From assembly GCA_014946745.1 (NCBI GenBank), contig JADCRD010000002.1, positions 682,001 to 746,000 on the forward strand: DNA of 64,000 nt, written 5' to 3'. Numbering within the stretch: the first letter of the stretch is position 1; each line of letters opens with the position of its first letter. The DNA is from Lysobacterales bacterium (lineage in GTDB: Bacteria > Pseudomonadota > Gammaproteobacteria > Xanthomonadales > Xanthomonadaceae). The position numbers were made by a program, and so were the translations under genes. The notes under the pieces are model-generated. The model had not been told where the DNA came from. It worked only from the letters and a program-made list of their open reading frames with translations, and made no database searches. Below are positions 18,230 to 27,451 of the stretch, piece by piece.

Positions 18230-18431
18230 CGATCCAGCTGACAAAAGGAGCTGTCAGAGTCCACTTTTCAGGCAGCGCGCTGGAAGTGCGACGCCTCCTT
18301 GGGGCGATTGCTGTCGCGTGAGTGAAGTCGAAGACGAGGTGGTTCTCCTACCCCAAGGGCATCGACAGCCCGATTTGGCACGCGTGCGTCGGCGTCGAGC
18401 ATGGGCCTTGGGTCAAGTCCCTCGCGACGCC

Positions 18432-18704
18432 ATGCCAAGACAGCCACGCATCGACCTGCCCAGCGTGCCGCAGCACCTCGTGCAGCGCGGCAACGACCGC
18501 CGCCCCTGCTTCTTCGTGCCAATCGACCGCACGCGCTAGCTCCACGAACTGCGAGACGCCGCGTCGCAAAACCGTTGCGCCTTGGAATTGAGTTCGCCCG
18601 CCTATGTGTTGACGACCCAGCACGTGCATCTGCTGCTGACGCCCGCTGTCACCGGCTGGGTCAGCGGCCTGATGCTTCGCTGGCGCGCCGATACGTCCGA
18701 AAAG
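18432..18704 (+). pseudogene. RAYT relic, 5' part only
   Basis: The frame starts MPRQPRIDLPSVPQHLVQRGNDRRPCF and is stopped by TAG after PIDRTR (near 18537). A shifted frame then gives YVLTTQHVHLLLTPA, the HUH segment, before the second RAYT unit begins at 18705. It belongs to a different RAYT subfamily from the two intact units. The preceding 190 bases resemble 22650-22810, which lies ahead of another relic of the same kind. Confidence 0.75.
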
Positions 18705-19503
18705 GGGGTCAGGTTCACTTACCCGGTCGCGTTCTTTGATCTGGCCGGCCGATGTGCCGGCCGCGCGCTGGCGAAGCGCTGGGTTTTGGCTTCGACCATC
18801 GCTCGAAAGTCGTCGCGGCCGTAGGCGCGTTGCTGCTGCAGGTAGAGCCGGATCGCGGCCAGGTCTTCGTCGCTGATCGCCTCGGCGAGCAGGGCGCGAT
18901 AGTGGTCTGCACCGATCGCTTGCTGGAAGGGGTGCGGGGTCAGCAGCGGATCCTCGCGGAGCCCGCACAGGCCCGCGCAGCTCGACCACGGAAATGCGGC
19001 AGGGTCGTCCGTCATGCGGGCGCGGACGGGGTTCAGGTCGATGTAGCGGCTGCAGCGCAGAAGATAGTGTTCGCTATCGACCAGGCAGGCCTTGTACCGA
19101 CCTTCCCAGAGCGTTCCGGTGCGCGCATGGCGCGCGTTGAACTGCCCGACATAGCGCCGGCCGAGCTGTTGCATCAGGCAAGCTGTGGCACCCACTTCGG
19201 GCGGCGTTGCCAACAGGTGGACGTGGTTGTCCATCAGTACATAGGCGTGCAGCGTGCAGCCCGTGGCGAGCAGCGCCTCCCGCAACAGATGGCGATAGCA
19301 GGCGCGATCGGTGTCGTCGAGGAAGCAGGGAAGGCGATTGTTTCCACGCTGCACGATGTGCTGCGGAATGCCGGGCAGGTCGAGTCGAGGTTGGCGGGCC
19401 ATGTGCACAGCATCGCTGCAGCGGTGGCGACCATGCGTGGGCACAACGCTGGCGAGGCTGTAGGACTTCGGCGCGCGGGGCTGTCGGAAGTGAACCTGAC
19501 CCC
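18705..19503 (-). mobile_element. RAYT unit, copy 2 (799 bp)
   Basis: Same termini as copy 1: ggggtcaggttcactt at 18705-18720 and aagtgaacctgacccc at 19488-19503. It has the same length and orientation, with only scattered substitutions. It sits directly against the end of an older RAYT relic, as if inserted into it. Confidence 0.85.
18719..19402 (-). CDS. REP-associated tyrosine transposase (copy 2, intact)
   Basis: A 227-residue TnpA-REP protein differing from copy 1 at a small number of residues. The HUH-like segment MDNHVHLLATPPEVG is complete and the catalytic helix HYLLRCSRYIDLNPVRARM with its Tyr is present, so this copy may be functional and could have mobilised copy 1. An upstream in-frame extension to about 19687 is open but has no family similarity; the ATG at 19402 matches the conserved N-terminus. 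Confidence 0.9.
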   Translation of the reverse strand: MARQPRLDLPGIPQHIVQRGNNRLPCFLDDTDRACYRHLLREALLATGCTLHAYVLMDNHVHLLATPPEVGATACLMQQLGRRYVGQFNARHARTGTLWEGRYKACLVDSEHYLLRCSRYIDLNPVRARMTDDPAAFPWSSCAGLCGLREDPLLTPHPFQQAIGADHYRALLAEAISDEDLAAIRLYLQQQRAYGRDDFRAMVEAKTQRFASARPAHRPARSKNATG

Positions 19504-19725
19504 GTTTTCGGCTGAGCGTGGATGCCTGCCTGAGCGTCCCTGCCGGGCGCGCAGTCGCAGACAAGCCCGATCGCGCCGGCGTCGCGCACATCACAATGCA
19601 TCCGCCACTGACCCGGCGGTCAGCACGTGGTCGAGCCTGTGGTGTCGGACCTCGTGTACCGATAGGGTGGCGGCCTCGCGCCACCATGGCGCCCCCCCCG
19701 ACTCACGAATGGGATACGCCGACCC

Positions 19726-22305
19726 ATGCGGATCACGCTTTCGACCTGTGCCTTCGACATCGATGATCGCTTCGATGGCGTCCGTACGTCCTTCGAGTCC
19801 GGCAGCGTCTGGGTGCAGCCGATCCAGCGCGGCGTGCAGCCGCCGATCTTCAACTTCGCGCTCAGCGAGCGCATCGACTTCGTGTCGTCCTTCGAGCCCA
19901 AGGCTGGCTTCAACGACGACTACGAGGGGCGCGTGCGCAGCTACTTCGACAGCAAGCGTCCCGACGTGGCCGACTTCGTCGACGGACAGCGTGTACTTGC
20001 GGGCAGGCCCGCACTGTTCCGGACACTGAGCTACCTGCGCGATGTCGGTGCGGATACGCCGGTGGAGAACTTCGCACTGTTCGTCAACATTCCGCTCGAC
20101 GCCGAGTTCGTGCAGGAATTCTCGGCAGACTGCGCGCTGGCCGATCGCGACACCTATGAGCCGCTGTTCTGGGCGGCCATCGAGTCGTATGTCTACACCG
20201 GCGGTGCGCGCGAGGCGATCAATGCGCAGGAGGCCGCACACGCGGAGCAGATGGCCGCGATCGATGACCTGCTGTCGCGTTTGGGGGCATTGGGCAACAG
20301 CGAGGCGAGTACCGACGAAGACGCTGAGTTCACGGCGCTGGCTGGGTTCACCGTCCCGCACGATGGCGGCGAACATGCGCGCGTCGCAGGGATGCGCCTC
20401 GATCAGGTGGTCGCGCGCTGCGTCGTGCCCGAGTCTTCGCGGGCGCTGAGCGTGAGAGTTTCGATGCGGTTTCCGGACCCGGTGTCGGCCCTGGAAAGCG
20501 GGGTGCTGTCGGAGTACGCCAACGCTGGAAGGGTCGAGATGGCCGTGTCGGTGCTGGGGGTCTATCACGGCAGTGGCATGCCACGTGGACGCTTCGCCAT
20601 TCGCGATGGCAAGGGGCCGGCCTACAACAGCTCGGTTCGCGTCACCGATCTCGCATACGGGTGCGAGTTCAACGGGCTGCTGGAATTCATCGACGGCTGG
20701 ATGTCGCTGCGCGGTGCCATCTACAGGAGCTACGACAGGCAGACGCGATTCGATGTCGATGTCTGCGTGCCTCTCGATGCAGCCGCCATTGAATGGGCCG
20801 AGTACGAGTTCACGAGCATCGAAGAGATTGCCAGCGCGCCACCGGAGCAGGTGCGCCATGTCCAGCTCACAAGCCTCGAGGAGGGCGATGATCTGAGCCT
20901 GCTCGAACGGTGTACCGAGCTGCGCACATTGTTTCTGCGCCATCGCGCTTGGGGCACGCCACAGGCGGTCCGCGTGCCGGAGTCGATCTTCGGCATGGCC
21001 AACCTCACCGAATTGACCATTCACTCGATCGCGCTGCCGCGCGTGCCGGACGCCCTCGGTCGTTCGACCTCGTTGGTGCGGCTTGCGCTCACCCGTTGCG
21101 ACCTCACGGAAACCCCGGACGCACTTTGGACACTGCCGTCGCTGCGCTGGTTGCTGCTCGATGGCAACCGGATAGAACGATTGCCGCCGCAGATCGCGCT
21201 GCCGGCGCTGACGTCCATCAATCTCTCCAACAACGCGCTGCGTCTGCTGCCAGACAGCCTGTTCGCGCTCCCGAATCTTGAGAGCCTGGACCTCGATGGG
21301 AATCCGTGGGAGGCCCTGCCCGAGGCCGCGAACGCCGACCGCTTCGCGATCGCGCTCGACATCGCCTCCAAGCGACGACTGCTGGACTTCACCTATCGCG
21401 GGCGCGACGGCGCGACGGACGTGATCTGGAACGAGGACTCCTACCACGCACGCTCCAGTGCAGCACTCGCGGCGGTGGTGGACGAGGTGCTCGCGGCCAG
21501 CCCGCAGGCGACTGCGCATGCCGATGCGCTGCGGTTCCTGGCCAAGCGCGGCGTGGCGATCAGGCTCGGCGACGCCGAGGACTACGCCCAGCTCGGCAAC
21601 CACCGGGTGGGCGGCATGCCTGACCTTCCGCCCTCGATGCCCTATCCGCGTTTCGACTGCGATGGCGCGAGCAAGCCGTACGAATTCCTGTGCCAGCTCG
21701 ACTGCGCCGACCTCGCCAGGTTCCAGGACTATCTCCCACGGTCGGGATTTCTGTACTTCTTCCTGTCCACCCTGCACGACCTTTACGGCAACGATGCGCG
21801 CGCACCTCGGGTGCTCTGGTTTGATGGTCCTCGCGAAGCGCTGGCGTCGGGGCGGGCGCTGCGCATCGATGCCAGTGAGTATTTCGAAATGTCAGGCGAC
21901 GCCTACGAGGCGCGGCGGGCGGTGGCCGGGCCGCTGGTGAGCGCCCCGCACTGGTATGCCGTGCGGTCGAACCCGCATCTGCTGCGAGGCCCGGCCGCCA
22001 CGCTGGCCGCGGATGAACACTTCCTGGAGGCCATGGCGCACGACCACTTCACCGCGCCCCTTGAGGCACGGTTCCCCTTCGACGTGGCCGTAGGTGGCTA
22101 TGGCTTCACCCAACACGAGGACCCGGAGCACCAGGCCGCACTCGTTCGCAAGGGCAATCCCGAGGACTGGGTGATCCTGCTGCAGGTGAAGTCGATCCTC
22201 GACATGCAGTGGGGTGATGCGGGCGAACTCTTTTTTGTCGCGCACAAGCGCGACCTGGCGGCGCACGACTTCTCCCGCGTCTTCTGCACCATGGAGAGCA
22301 GTTGA
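19726..22305 (+). CDS. Leucine-rich-repeat protein with DUF1963-like C-terminal domain
   Basis: An 859-residue protein with no signal peptide. The first 350 residues are of unknown type; they start MRITLSTCAFDIDDRF and include acidic alpha/beta segments. About residues 385-530 hold leucine-rich repeats of the plain bacterial kind (LTELTIHSIALPRVPDALG, LRWLLLDGNRIERLPPQI, LTSINLSNNALRLLPDSLF, LESLDLDGNPWEALPE). The last 300 residues look like the DUF1963/YwqG fold (GGMPDLPPSMPYPRF, YEFLCQLDCADLARF, GFLYFFLS, HWYAVRSNPHLLRG, DWVILLQVKS). Such domains occur in proteins around toxin-immunity loci, but no toxin is seen here. It lies between RAYT unit 2 and a repeat. Function unknown. Confidence 0.75.
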   Translation: MRITLSTCAFDIDDRFDGVRTSFESGSVWVQPIQRGVQPPIFNFALSERIDFVSSFEPKAGFNDDYEGRVRSYFDSKRPDVADFVDGQRVLAGRPALFRTLSYLRDVGADTPVENFALFVNIPLDAEFVQEFSADCALADRDTYEPLFWAAIESYVYTGGAREAINAQEAAHAEQMAAIDDLLSRLGALGNSEASTDEDAEFTALAGFTVPHDGGEHARVAGMRLDQVVARCVVPESSRALSVRVSMRFPDPVSALESGVLSEYANAGRVEMAVSVLGVYHGSGMPRGRFAIRDGKGPAYNSSVRVTDLAYGCEFNGLLEFIDGWMSLRGAIYRSYDRQTRFDVDVCVPLDAAAIEWAEYEFTSIEEIASAPPEQVRHVQLTSLEEGDDLSLLERCTELRTLFLRHRAWGTPQAVRVPESIFGMANLTELTIHSIALPRVPDALGRSTSLVRLALTRCDLTETPDALWTLPSLRWLLLDGNRIERLPPQIALPALTSINLSNNALRLLPDSLFALPNLESLDLDGNPWEALPEAANADRFAIALDIASKRRLLDFTYRGRDGATDVIWNEDSYHARSSAALAAVVDEVLAASPQATAHADALRFLAKRGVAIRLGDAEDYAQLGNHRVGGMPDLPPSMPYPRFDCDGASKPYEFLCQLDCADLARFQDYLPRSGFLYFFLSTLHDLYGNDARAPRVLWFDGPREALASGRALRIDASEYFEMSGDAYEARRAVAGPLVSAPHWYAVRSNPHLLRGPAATLAADEHFLEAMAHDHFTAPLEARFPFDVAVGGYGFTQHEDPEHQAALVRKGNPEDWVILLQVKSILDMQWGDAGELFFVAHKRDLAAHDFSRVFCTMESS

Positions 22306-22355
22306 CGCGTTGCAGCGGCACTCACCGGAAGGCCTGAGTGCACTGCTTCCGCAGT

Positions 22356-22624
22356 CGTGGACAGGGTACGCCAGCATGTCTGCCGCGCCGGGGTCAAATC
22401 CGCCACCACGCGGGAGGATGTCGACGGAGTCAGGCCGCGCCCGCAGTGCAGGCACGCCTTCGCTGCGGATCGCTTCCGACAGGTCATCGAGGAGACACTG
22501 CAGCGCCGAGCGGGGAGGAAGCGATCCGTGGGCCTCACGCGCCCGCGCAGCACTTGTCCGCGGAACTTGCACTGTGATTCGCGCTTTGGAAGCGGGTTGT
22601 GCCCTCATTCAAGACCGTCGCGAA
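22356..22624. repeat. 269-bp direct repeat, left copy, with a DGFE-gene tail remnant
   Basis: Matches 24326-24594 without gaps (offset 1970). Its right end, read on the minus strand, encodes a remnant ADFRDGLE followed by a stop at 22605-22607. This corresponds exactly to the FRDGFE end of the gene at 24575. The unit is therefore the 3' tip plus about 220 bases downstream of a DGFE-type gene whose body is gone. The rest contains minus-strand sequence with protein-like character (LLDDLSEAIRSEGVPALRA) that I do not recognise. Confidence 0.75.
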
Positions 22625-22810
22625 AGTCCGCGGGCAGAGCGCACTTTCCAAGCAGCGCGAAGTGAGAGCGATTCTTCCATGTCGCGATTGCTGCGGCGTG
22701 ACTGATGTCGAAGGCTGAGAGGTTCTCCTACCCCAAGGGCATCGAGAACCTGACTCCACGCGCGCGTCGGCATCGAGCATGGGCCTTTGATCAAGACCTC
22801 CTCGACGTCC

Positions 22811-23321
22811 CGCCAAGACAGCCACGCATCGACCTGCCCGGCGTGCCGCAGCAGCTCGTGCAGCGCAGCAACGATCGCCGCCCCTGCTTCTTCGCGCCCA
22901 TCGACCGCACGCGCTACCTCGACGAACTGCGCGAGGCCGCCTCCCGACACGGCTGCACCGTACATGCCGATGTGCTGCTGACTCACCACGTGCCGCTGCT
23001 GCTGACGCCCGCGGCAATCGGCTGCGTCAGCGCCATCAGGCTTCGCTGGGCCGTCGCGACGTCCGCTACATCCATGATCGCGACCGCCGCACCGGCACCC
23101 GTTGGGAAAGCCGCTTCAAGCCCTGCCCAGTGCACTGCGAGTATCACTCGCCGCGCTGCTGCCGCGACATCGAACTCAATCCGGTCCATGCGCGCGGGGT
23201 CAGCCAAGCCAGCGACTAGGCCTGGTCGAGCTACGCAGCAAACGCGCAGGGCGCGACCGACCCGCTGGTCAGCCCGCACCCGCAGCAGCTGGCGCTGCAT
23301 GCCGAAGACAGGTGCGGTTGA
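22811..23321 (+). pseudogene. RAYT relic, frameshifted
   Basis: It begins RQPRIDLPGVPQQLVQRSNDRRPCFFAPIDRTRYLDELREAA and keeps HADVLLTHHVPLLLTPA in place of the H-V-H metal segment, with the last His replaced by Pro. After about 23045 the frame shifts; the matching frame then reads RYIHDRDRRTGTRWESRFK, later CRDIELNPVHARG, then a stop and a short tail. The start codon is gone. It is of the same subfamily as the relic at 18432 and is preceded by the same kind of flank. Confidence 0.75.
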
Positions 23322-23332
23322 CTCCGTTCTGG

Positions 23333-24226
23333 CTAGGCCGAGTCTGCGGCGATCCGCTGGAAGGCCTGCACGACGCCGATCATGTCTTCGCTGCCCAGTC
23401 CCATCGACTGGGCGTGCCGGTACAACTGCAGGCTAGAAGCGATCAGCGGTGCATGGATGCCCTGCGCTTCGGCGGCGGCAGCGATCAGTCGCGTCGTCTC
23501 GAGAACATTCGAGATCGCTGCCTGCGGGCTGAAGTCGTCGCGAAGCAGCTTGTCGACCTTGATGCGCGAGATGTCGCTCGCCATCTGGCTCGCGTTGACG
23601 ATCGTGGCCCAGCGGCCGAGATCGAGTCCGTGGCCTTGGGCGAAGTTCGCGGCTTCCGCCAAGCCTGTGACTGTCGCGATGAGAAAGACATTGACGGCGA
23701 ACTTCATCACCAGGGCCGATGGCACGGGCCCGCACGCCAGGGCGTCGCGGCACAGCGGCCGCAGCAGTGGAATCACCTGCCCCACCGCAGCATCTGCCCC
23801 CGCGAGCATGCAGACCAGCTGACCCTTCTGCGCTGGCGCGCGGGAGCCCGACACCGGCGCTTCGACGTAGGCGCCACCGTGCGCGCCGATGTCGGCTTCC
23901 AGCTGTCTTGAGTAGGCGGGTGAGACGGTCGCCATGTTGACCAGGATGCGACTGGCCACACGCCAGCCGAAGCGTTCGCCACCCCGGCCCAGCACCTCGT
24001 CCAGTGCCGCCCCATCGGTCAACATCAGGAACACGACCTCACTGTGTTCGAACAGCTCGTCCAGCGATGCCGCGACTTTCGCGCCAGCCTCGGCCAGAGG
24101 CACGCAGCGTTCCGGACTGCGATTCCAGACGCAGAGCGCACCAACAGCGTTCAGAAGGTTCATGGCCATGGGCTCGCCCATAGCGCCGAGACCGACGAAA
24201 CCCAGACGCGGCACCTCAGCCTTCAT
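23333..24226 (-). CDS. NAD(P)-dependent beta-hydroxyacid dehydrogenase family protein
   Basis: A 297-residue enzyme of the 3-hydroxyisobutyrate dehydrogenase / tartronate semialdehyde reductase family. The N-terminal Rossmann motif is LGFVGLGAMGEPMAMNLL, the substrate-site segment is YVEAPVSGSRAPAQKGQL, and the catalytic Lys lies in ALVMKFAVNVFL. The start at 24226 is favoured because GGAAGG sits 8 bases ahead; an ATG at 24232 is possible. It stands alone between a RAYT relic and the right copy of the 269-bp repeat, suggesting it entered the locus with the rearrangement. The substrate cannot be specified. Confidence 0.85.
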   Translation of the reverse strand: MKAEVPRLGFVGLGAMGEPMAMNLLNAVGALCVWNRSPERCVPLAEAGAKVAASLDELFEHSEVVFLMLTDGAALDEVLGRGGERFGWRVASRILVNMATVSPAYSRQLEADIGAHGGAYVEAPVSGSRAPAQKGQLVCMLAGADAAVGQVIPLLRPLCRDALACGPVPSALVMKFAVNVFLIATVTGLAEAANFAQGHGLDLGRWATIVNASQMASDISRIKVDKLLRDDFSPQAAISNVLETTRLIAAAAEAQGIHAPLIASSLQLYRHAQSMGLGSEDMIGVVQAFQRIAADSA

Positions 24227-24325
24227 CTCCATCGCCTTCCCCACTGACTCGACTTGGTCGGATACGACTGGGTGTGCATGCACCTGATGTCGGCGCTTCG
24301 GGCCGGGGGCACTCCAGCCGCATGC

Positions 24326-24594
24326 CGTGGACAGGGTACGCCAGCATGTCTACCGCGCCGGGGTCACATCCGCCAGCACGCCGGAGGATGTCGACGGCGT
24401 CAGACAGCGCCCGCAGTGCCGGCACGCCTTCGCTGCGGATCGCTTCCGACAGGTGATCGAGGAGACACTGCAGCGCCGAGCGGGGAGGAAACGATCAGCG
24501 GGCCTCACACGCCCGCGCAGCAGCTGTCCGCGGAACTTGCACTTTGATCCGCGCCAATGATCCGGGTTGTGCCCTCATTCAAAACCGTCGCGGA
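24326..24594. repeat. 269-bp direct repeat, right copy
   Basis: Ungapped match to 22356-24594's partner at 22356-22624. Its right end overlaps the last codons of the gene ending at 24575 (…FRDGFE stop), showing that the repeat originated from the 3' end and downstream flank of that gene. The two copies bracket the RAYT relic and the dehydrogenase. Confidence 0.75.
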
Positions 24595-25537
24595 ACAGCG
24601 CGCCGACCGCACTGACTCCGCCGATGATCTTGTTGCCGTGTGCATCTGTCTCCACCAGCCTGGACTGGTCGAACTGCAGCACCAGTCGATCGGCCTGCAT
24701 GACGTTGTCCTGCGGTGAGCCACCGTTCCAGTACGAAAAGACGTACATGAACACGGCGACCGAGGTGGGAGAGACCAGCGTTTTCCGGTCGGTGATGTCC
24801 AGAATCAGCTGCATCTGGTTGCCGTTGTAGCGCCACAACCTCACCCGCCCTTGACCGCCCGCGTCCACCGGGACGTCGTCAAAGGTCACCTGGAACTCGA
24901 CGGTTTCCCAGCGATCCTTGACCAAATTCACGCCGGAATCGGTCCACGCGGCAGAGCCTTCGAATATGTGCTTGAGGTGCCCATCCCTGGCTGGGCCTGA
25001 AGCCCAGGCGTTGTCGATGTAGATGTCCTGATAGCCCTCGTTCGCGCCTGAGGCGCTTTCGGTACGAAAGCGCAGGAACTTCAGGTGTGCGCCCTCGGCA
25101 TTGGATGTCCAGTCGAAGGTGGCCGACGGGAAGTAAAAGGACCCTTGAAAATGCACGGTCTCGCCTTTGACCAGTGTTCGCGGCCAGGTGATTTCACCGC
25201 CCCACGACCAGTCGACGCCCCGGGCGATCGTGAGCTGATAGGCCTTGGTGCCCTCCGCAACGCGATAGTTCTGCACGGTGGTCTCATTTCGATTCAGCGC
25301 TGTCGCACCCACGGGATCCCGTTCCCCATCGAACAACAGGTCGGGGACGAAGCCGAGGGGGCGCAGGTGGCTGGCGCCAGAGATCTTCGTGTTGGAAAGG
25401 CCTGGGCTCCAGCCCGCCATGCGATGCGTTGACGCGGTGGCCTGCTCGGCGGCGGGCGCCGATGCGCTGGGAGCGGGTTCCTTGGCAATGCCCGGGAACG
25501 GCAGGACGGCAAGCATCAGGGCGAGACTGCGGAGCAT
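24575..25537 (-). CDS. Secreted protein, lectin/polysaccharide-lyase-like fold, DGFE tail
   Basis: A 320-residue exported protein. The signal peptide is MLRSLALMLAVLPFPGIAKE; AGGAGG lies 7 bases before the ATG at 25537. The mature part has beta-sandwich character (ITWPRTLVKGETVHFQGSFYFP, LKFLRFRTES, YQDIYIDN, RWETVEFQVTFDDVP, GRVRLWRYNGNQ) reminiscent of concanavalin-like polysaccharide lyases, but no catalytic motif can be assigned. It ends LFRDGFE, one of five proteins in this window with this tail. No copy of the 32-bp ECF-type element is visible upstream. Confidence 0.75.
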   Translation of the reverse strand: MLRSLALMLAVLPFPGIAKEPAPSASAPAAEQATASTHRMAGWSPGLSNTKISGASHLRPLGFVPDLLFDGERDPVGATALNRNETTVQNYRVAEGTKAYQLTIARGVDWSWGGEITWPRTLVKGETVHFQGSFYFPSATFDWTSNAEGAHLKFLRFRTESASGANEGYQDIYIDNAWASGPARDGHLKHIFEGSAAWTDSGVNLVKDRWETVEFQVTFDDVPVDAGGQGRVRLWRYNGNQMQLILDITDRKTLVSPTSVAVFMYVFSYWNGGSPQDNVMQADRLVLQFDQSRLVETDAHGNKIIGGVSAVGALFRDGFE

Positions 25538-25847
25538 GTCGGCTCCTCCTGGGATGACGGGATGGGAGTGGGGCGAGTGCGCGCCCTGGAAGGGTTTGTC
25601 GAAGTGCTGCACCACGACTCGCGACACGCATCGCGAGGGCTTCCGCGCAGACCTCTCCAAGGGGTCGCCAGCCTAGCGCCGCTCTGGGCCAGCGGTTGAC
25701 CTCTCGCTCCCCCGCTTGCAGCCGTTCATCGCCAGAGCCGGACGAGATGCCGGCCTCAGACAGCACCCTGAGCGCCTTCTTCGGAGCAGTCGGCGCTGGA
25801 AGTCAGCGCGCAGTCGAACCGCCCTGCCACCTCCCGTTCGCAGCCGC

Positions 25848-27377
25848 TCACTCGAACCCATCCCTGAGCAGATCCTGCGCATACAGTCGCACCCGCATGG
25901 CGCTGCCGTAGAAGCTGCCGTCGTTGCTGGCATAGGCATAGCCGCCGAACACTACGCGTTCGCCGTCGGCGGACAGGGCCATGCCGTCCAGGCGGTTGTC
26001 GCGGTCGCTGCCGAACAGGCTGTGGCCGTAGCCCATCCGGCCCGGCAGGCCGAGGTTGAGGTTGCCGAAGCTGCTGTCGAAGCTGCCGTCGGCATTGAGG
26101 CGGACGAGGGCGGCATCGCCGAAGCTGAAGCCCGCGTACTCGTAGCCGCCGCCGATGAGGATCTTGCCGTCGGGCGTCGCGAGCACGTCGGCGGCATAGG
26201 CGTCACCGTGGATGCCGCTGGCGGTGTAGTCGAAGCTCAAAGCTGCGCCGCCGAGGAAGCCCGGATCGTTCGCGCCCGTCACAGTGTCGATCACGCTGAC
26301 GCCGATCGAGGGGTCGGTGTCGCTGGCGTTGGCGGCGTAGCCGACCACGATCAGCCGCGAACTGCCGCCCCGCCGCTGGAGGGCCAGTCGATTGCCGGTG
26401 TTGTGTCGAAACTCCGGGGCGGCACTGAAGAAGAGACTACGGAACCCGTTGCTGCCGAACTGGGGGTCGATGCCATAGCCCGGCGTTGCCGAAGGAAAGG
26501 AGGTGCCGACCACCGCCGTGTCGAACTGGCCCTGCGAGTTGACGATGCCGCGGCGAAACAGGGTTCGGAAGCGCAGCGGCACGCTGGCCCCGGGCACGTA
26601 CTCGGCGGCGAGGTCGGCGACCTGCACATCGAAGTTGGCGCCGATGCGCAGCGCGTACCACGGGTTGGGCTGGCCGACGTTGCCACCGATGACGTTGCCG
26701 CATTCGGCGGCGCCGCAGAGTTGGCCGGTGTTGGCGAACAGCACCACATGCATCAGGTCGCGCGGGCCGCTGTCACCGTCGCGGATCGCGCCGGCGATCA
26801 TGAAGCGGTTGAGGTTCAACTCGTAGGGTTCGATCGCGCCGGCGATGTCAGACGGCGTTCCGCCGCGGCGGATGCGCAGCAGGCCGCCGCTGGCGAAGTT
26901 CGAGTCGAGGCTGCCGTTGGGCAGCACCGCCCACACCGCCATGTCGCTCTGGTTGAACGGGCCGAACAAGGTGCCGAGCACGAGAACCGCGCCATCGGCA
27001 CGAAGCGCGGCGTCGACCGCACTCACTTCGAAATCGACGCCAGCATCGAACAGCTGCTGACCGCGCGGACCGTAGCTGGTATCGGGCGAGCCGTCCGCGT
27101 TCAAGCGGGTGATGCCGATCTGGCTGTTGCCGGCGAACTGCGAGCCGAAGGGCGTCGGCGTGTTGCTGATCAGCAGCGTCTTGTTGTCCGCCTGCACCAG
27201 TACCTTGATGACTCGGGTGGCGCCGCGCTGCAGGCTGCCGTCGATGGGGAAGAAGGTGGTGGCCTTGCCGCTGGCGACGGGGCCGAAGCCGGTATCCAGC
27301 TGACCGTTGGCCTGTGCCGCCAGCGCCAGCGTGGCCAGCAGAGCGAGTGCGATGAGCCGGGCGATCGGGTGTGTCAT
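25848..27377 (-). CDS. Secreted delta-60 repeat protein, DGFE tail
   Basis: A 509-residue exported beta-propeller-like protein. It has a signal peptide (IALALLATLALAAQANG) and then delta-60 type repeats recognisable by GQLDTGFG, LNADGSPDTSYG, LPNGSLDSNFASGG and LNADGSFDSSFGNL. It ends DLLRDGFE. The 32-bp ECF-type promoter element lies 43-74 bases ahead of the start. Delta-60 proteins are usually surface or secreted and of unknown function. It is downstream of the kinase gene on the same strand but separated by a repeat cluster and its own promoter. Confidence 0.85.
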   Translation of the reverse strand: MTHPIARLIALALLATLALAAQANGQLDTGFGPVASGKATTFFPIDGSLQRGATRVIKVLVQADNKTLLISNTPTPFGSQFAGNSQIGITRLNADGSPDTSYGPRGQQLFDAGVDFEVSAVDAALRADGAVLVLGTLFGPFNQSDMAVWAVLPNGSLDSNFASGGLLRIRRGGTPSDIAGAIEPYELNLNRFMIAGAIRDGDSGPRDLMHVVLFANTGQLCGAAECGNVIGGNVGQPNPWYALRIGANFDVQVADLAAEYVPGASVPLRFRTLFRRGIVNSQGQFDTAVVGTSFPSATPGYGIDPQFGSNGFRSLFFSAAPEFRHNTGNRLALQRRGGSSRLIVVGYAANASDTDPSIGVSVIDTVTGANDPGFLGGAALSFDYTASGIHGDAYAADVLATPDGKILIGGGYEYAGFSFGDAALVRLNADGSFDSSFGNLNLGLPGRMGYGHSLFGSDRDNRLDGMALSADGERVVFGGYAYASNDGSFYGSAMRVRLYAQDLLRDGFE

Positions 27378-27419
27378 CTGCGGTTCTCAGCGGTCGGCGC
27401 GGGAAGGCGCCTTTGCTGC

Positions 27420-27451
27420 GACACACGCTGGATGGGGGGTGGACCTGACAG
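27420..27451 (-). promoter_or_regulatory. Putative ECF-sigma promoter (delta-60 gene)
   Basis: Read on the minus strand: CTGTCAGGTC, 12 bases, AGCGTGTGTC. The layout is identical to the elements at 30508, 30773 and 35873. The -10-like half ends 43 bases before the start codon at 27377. Confidence 0.65.
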
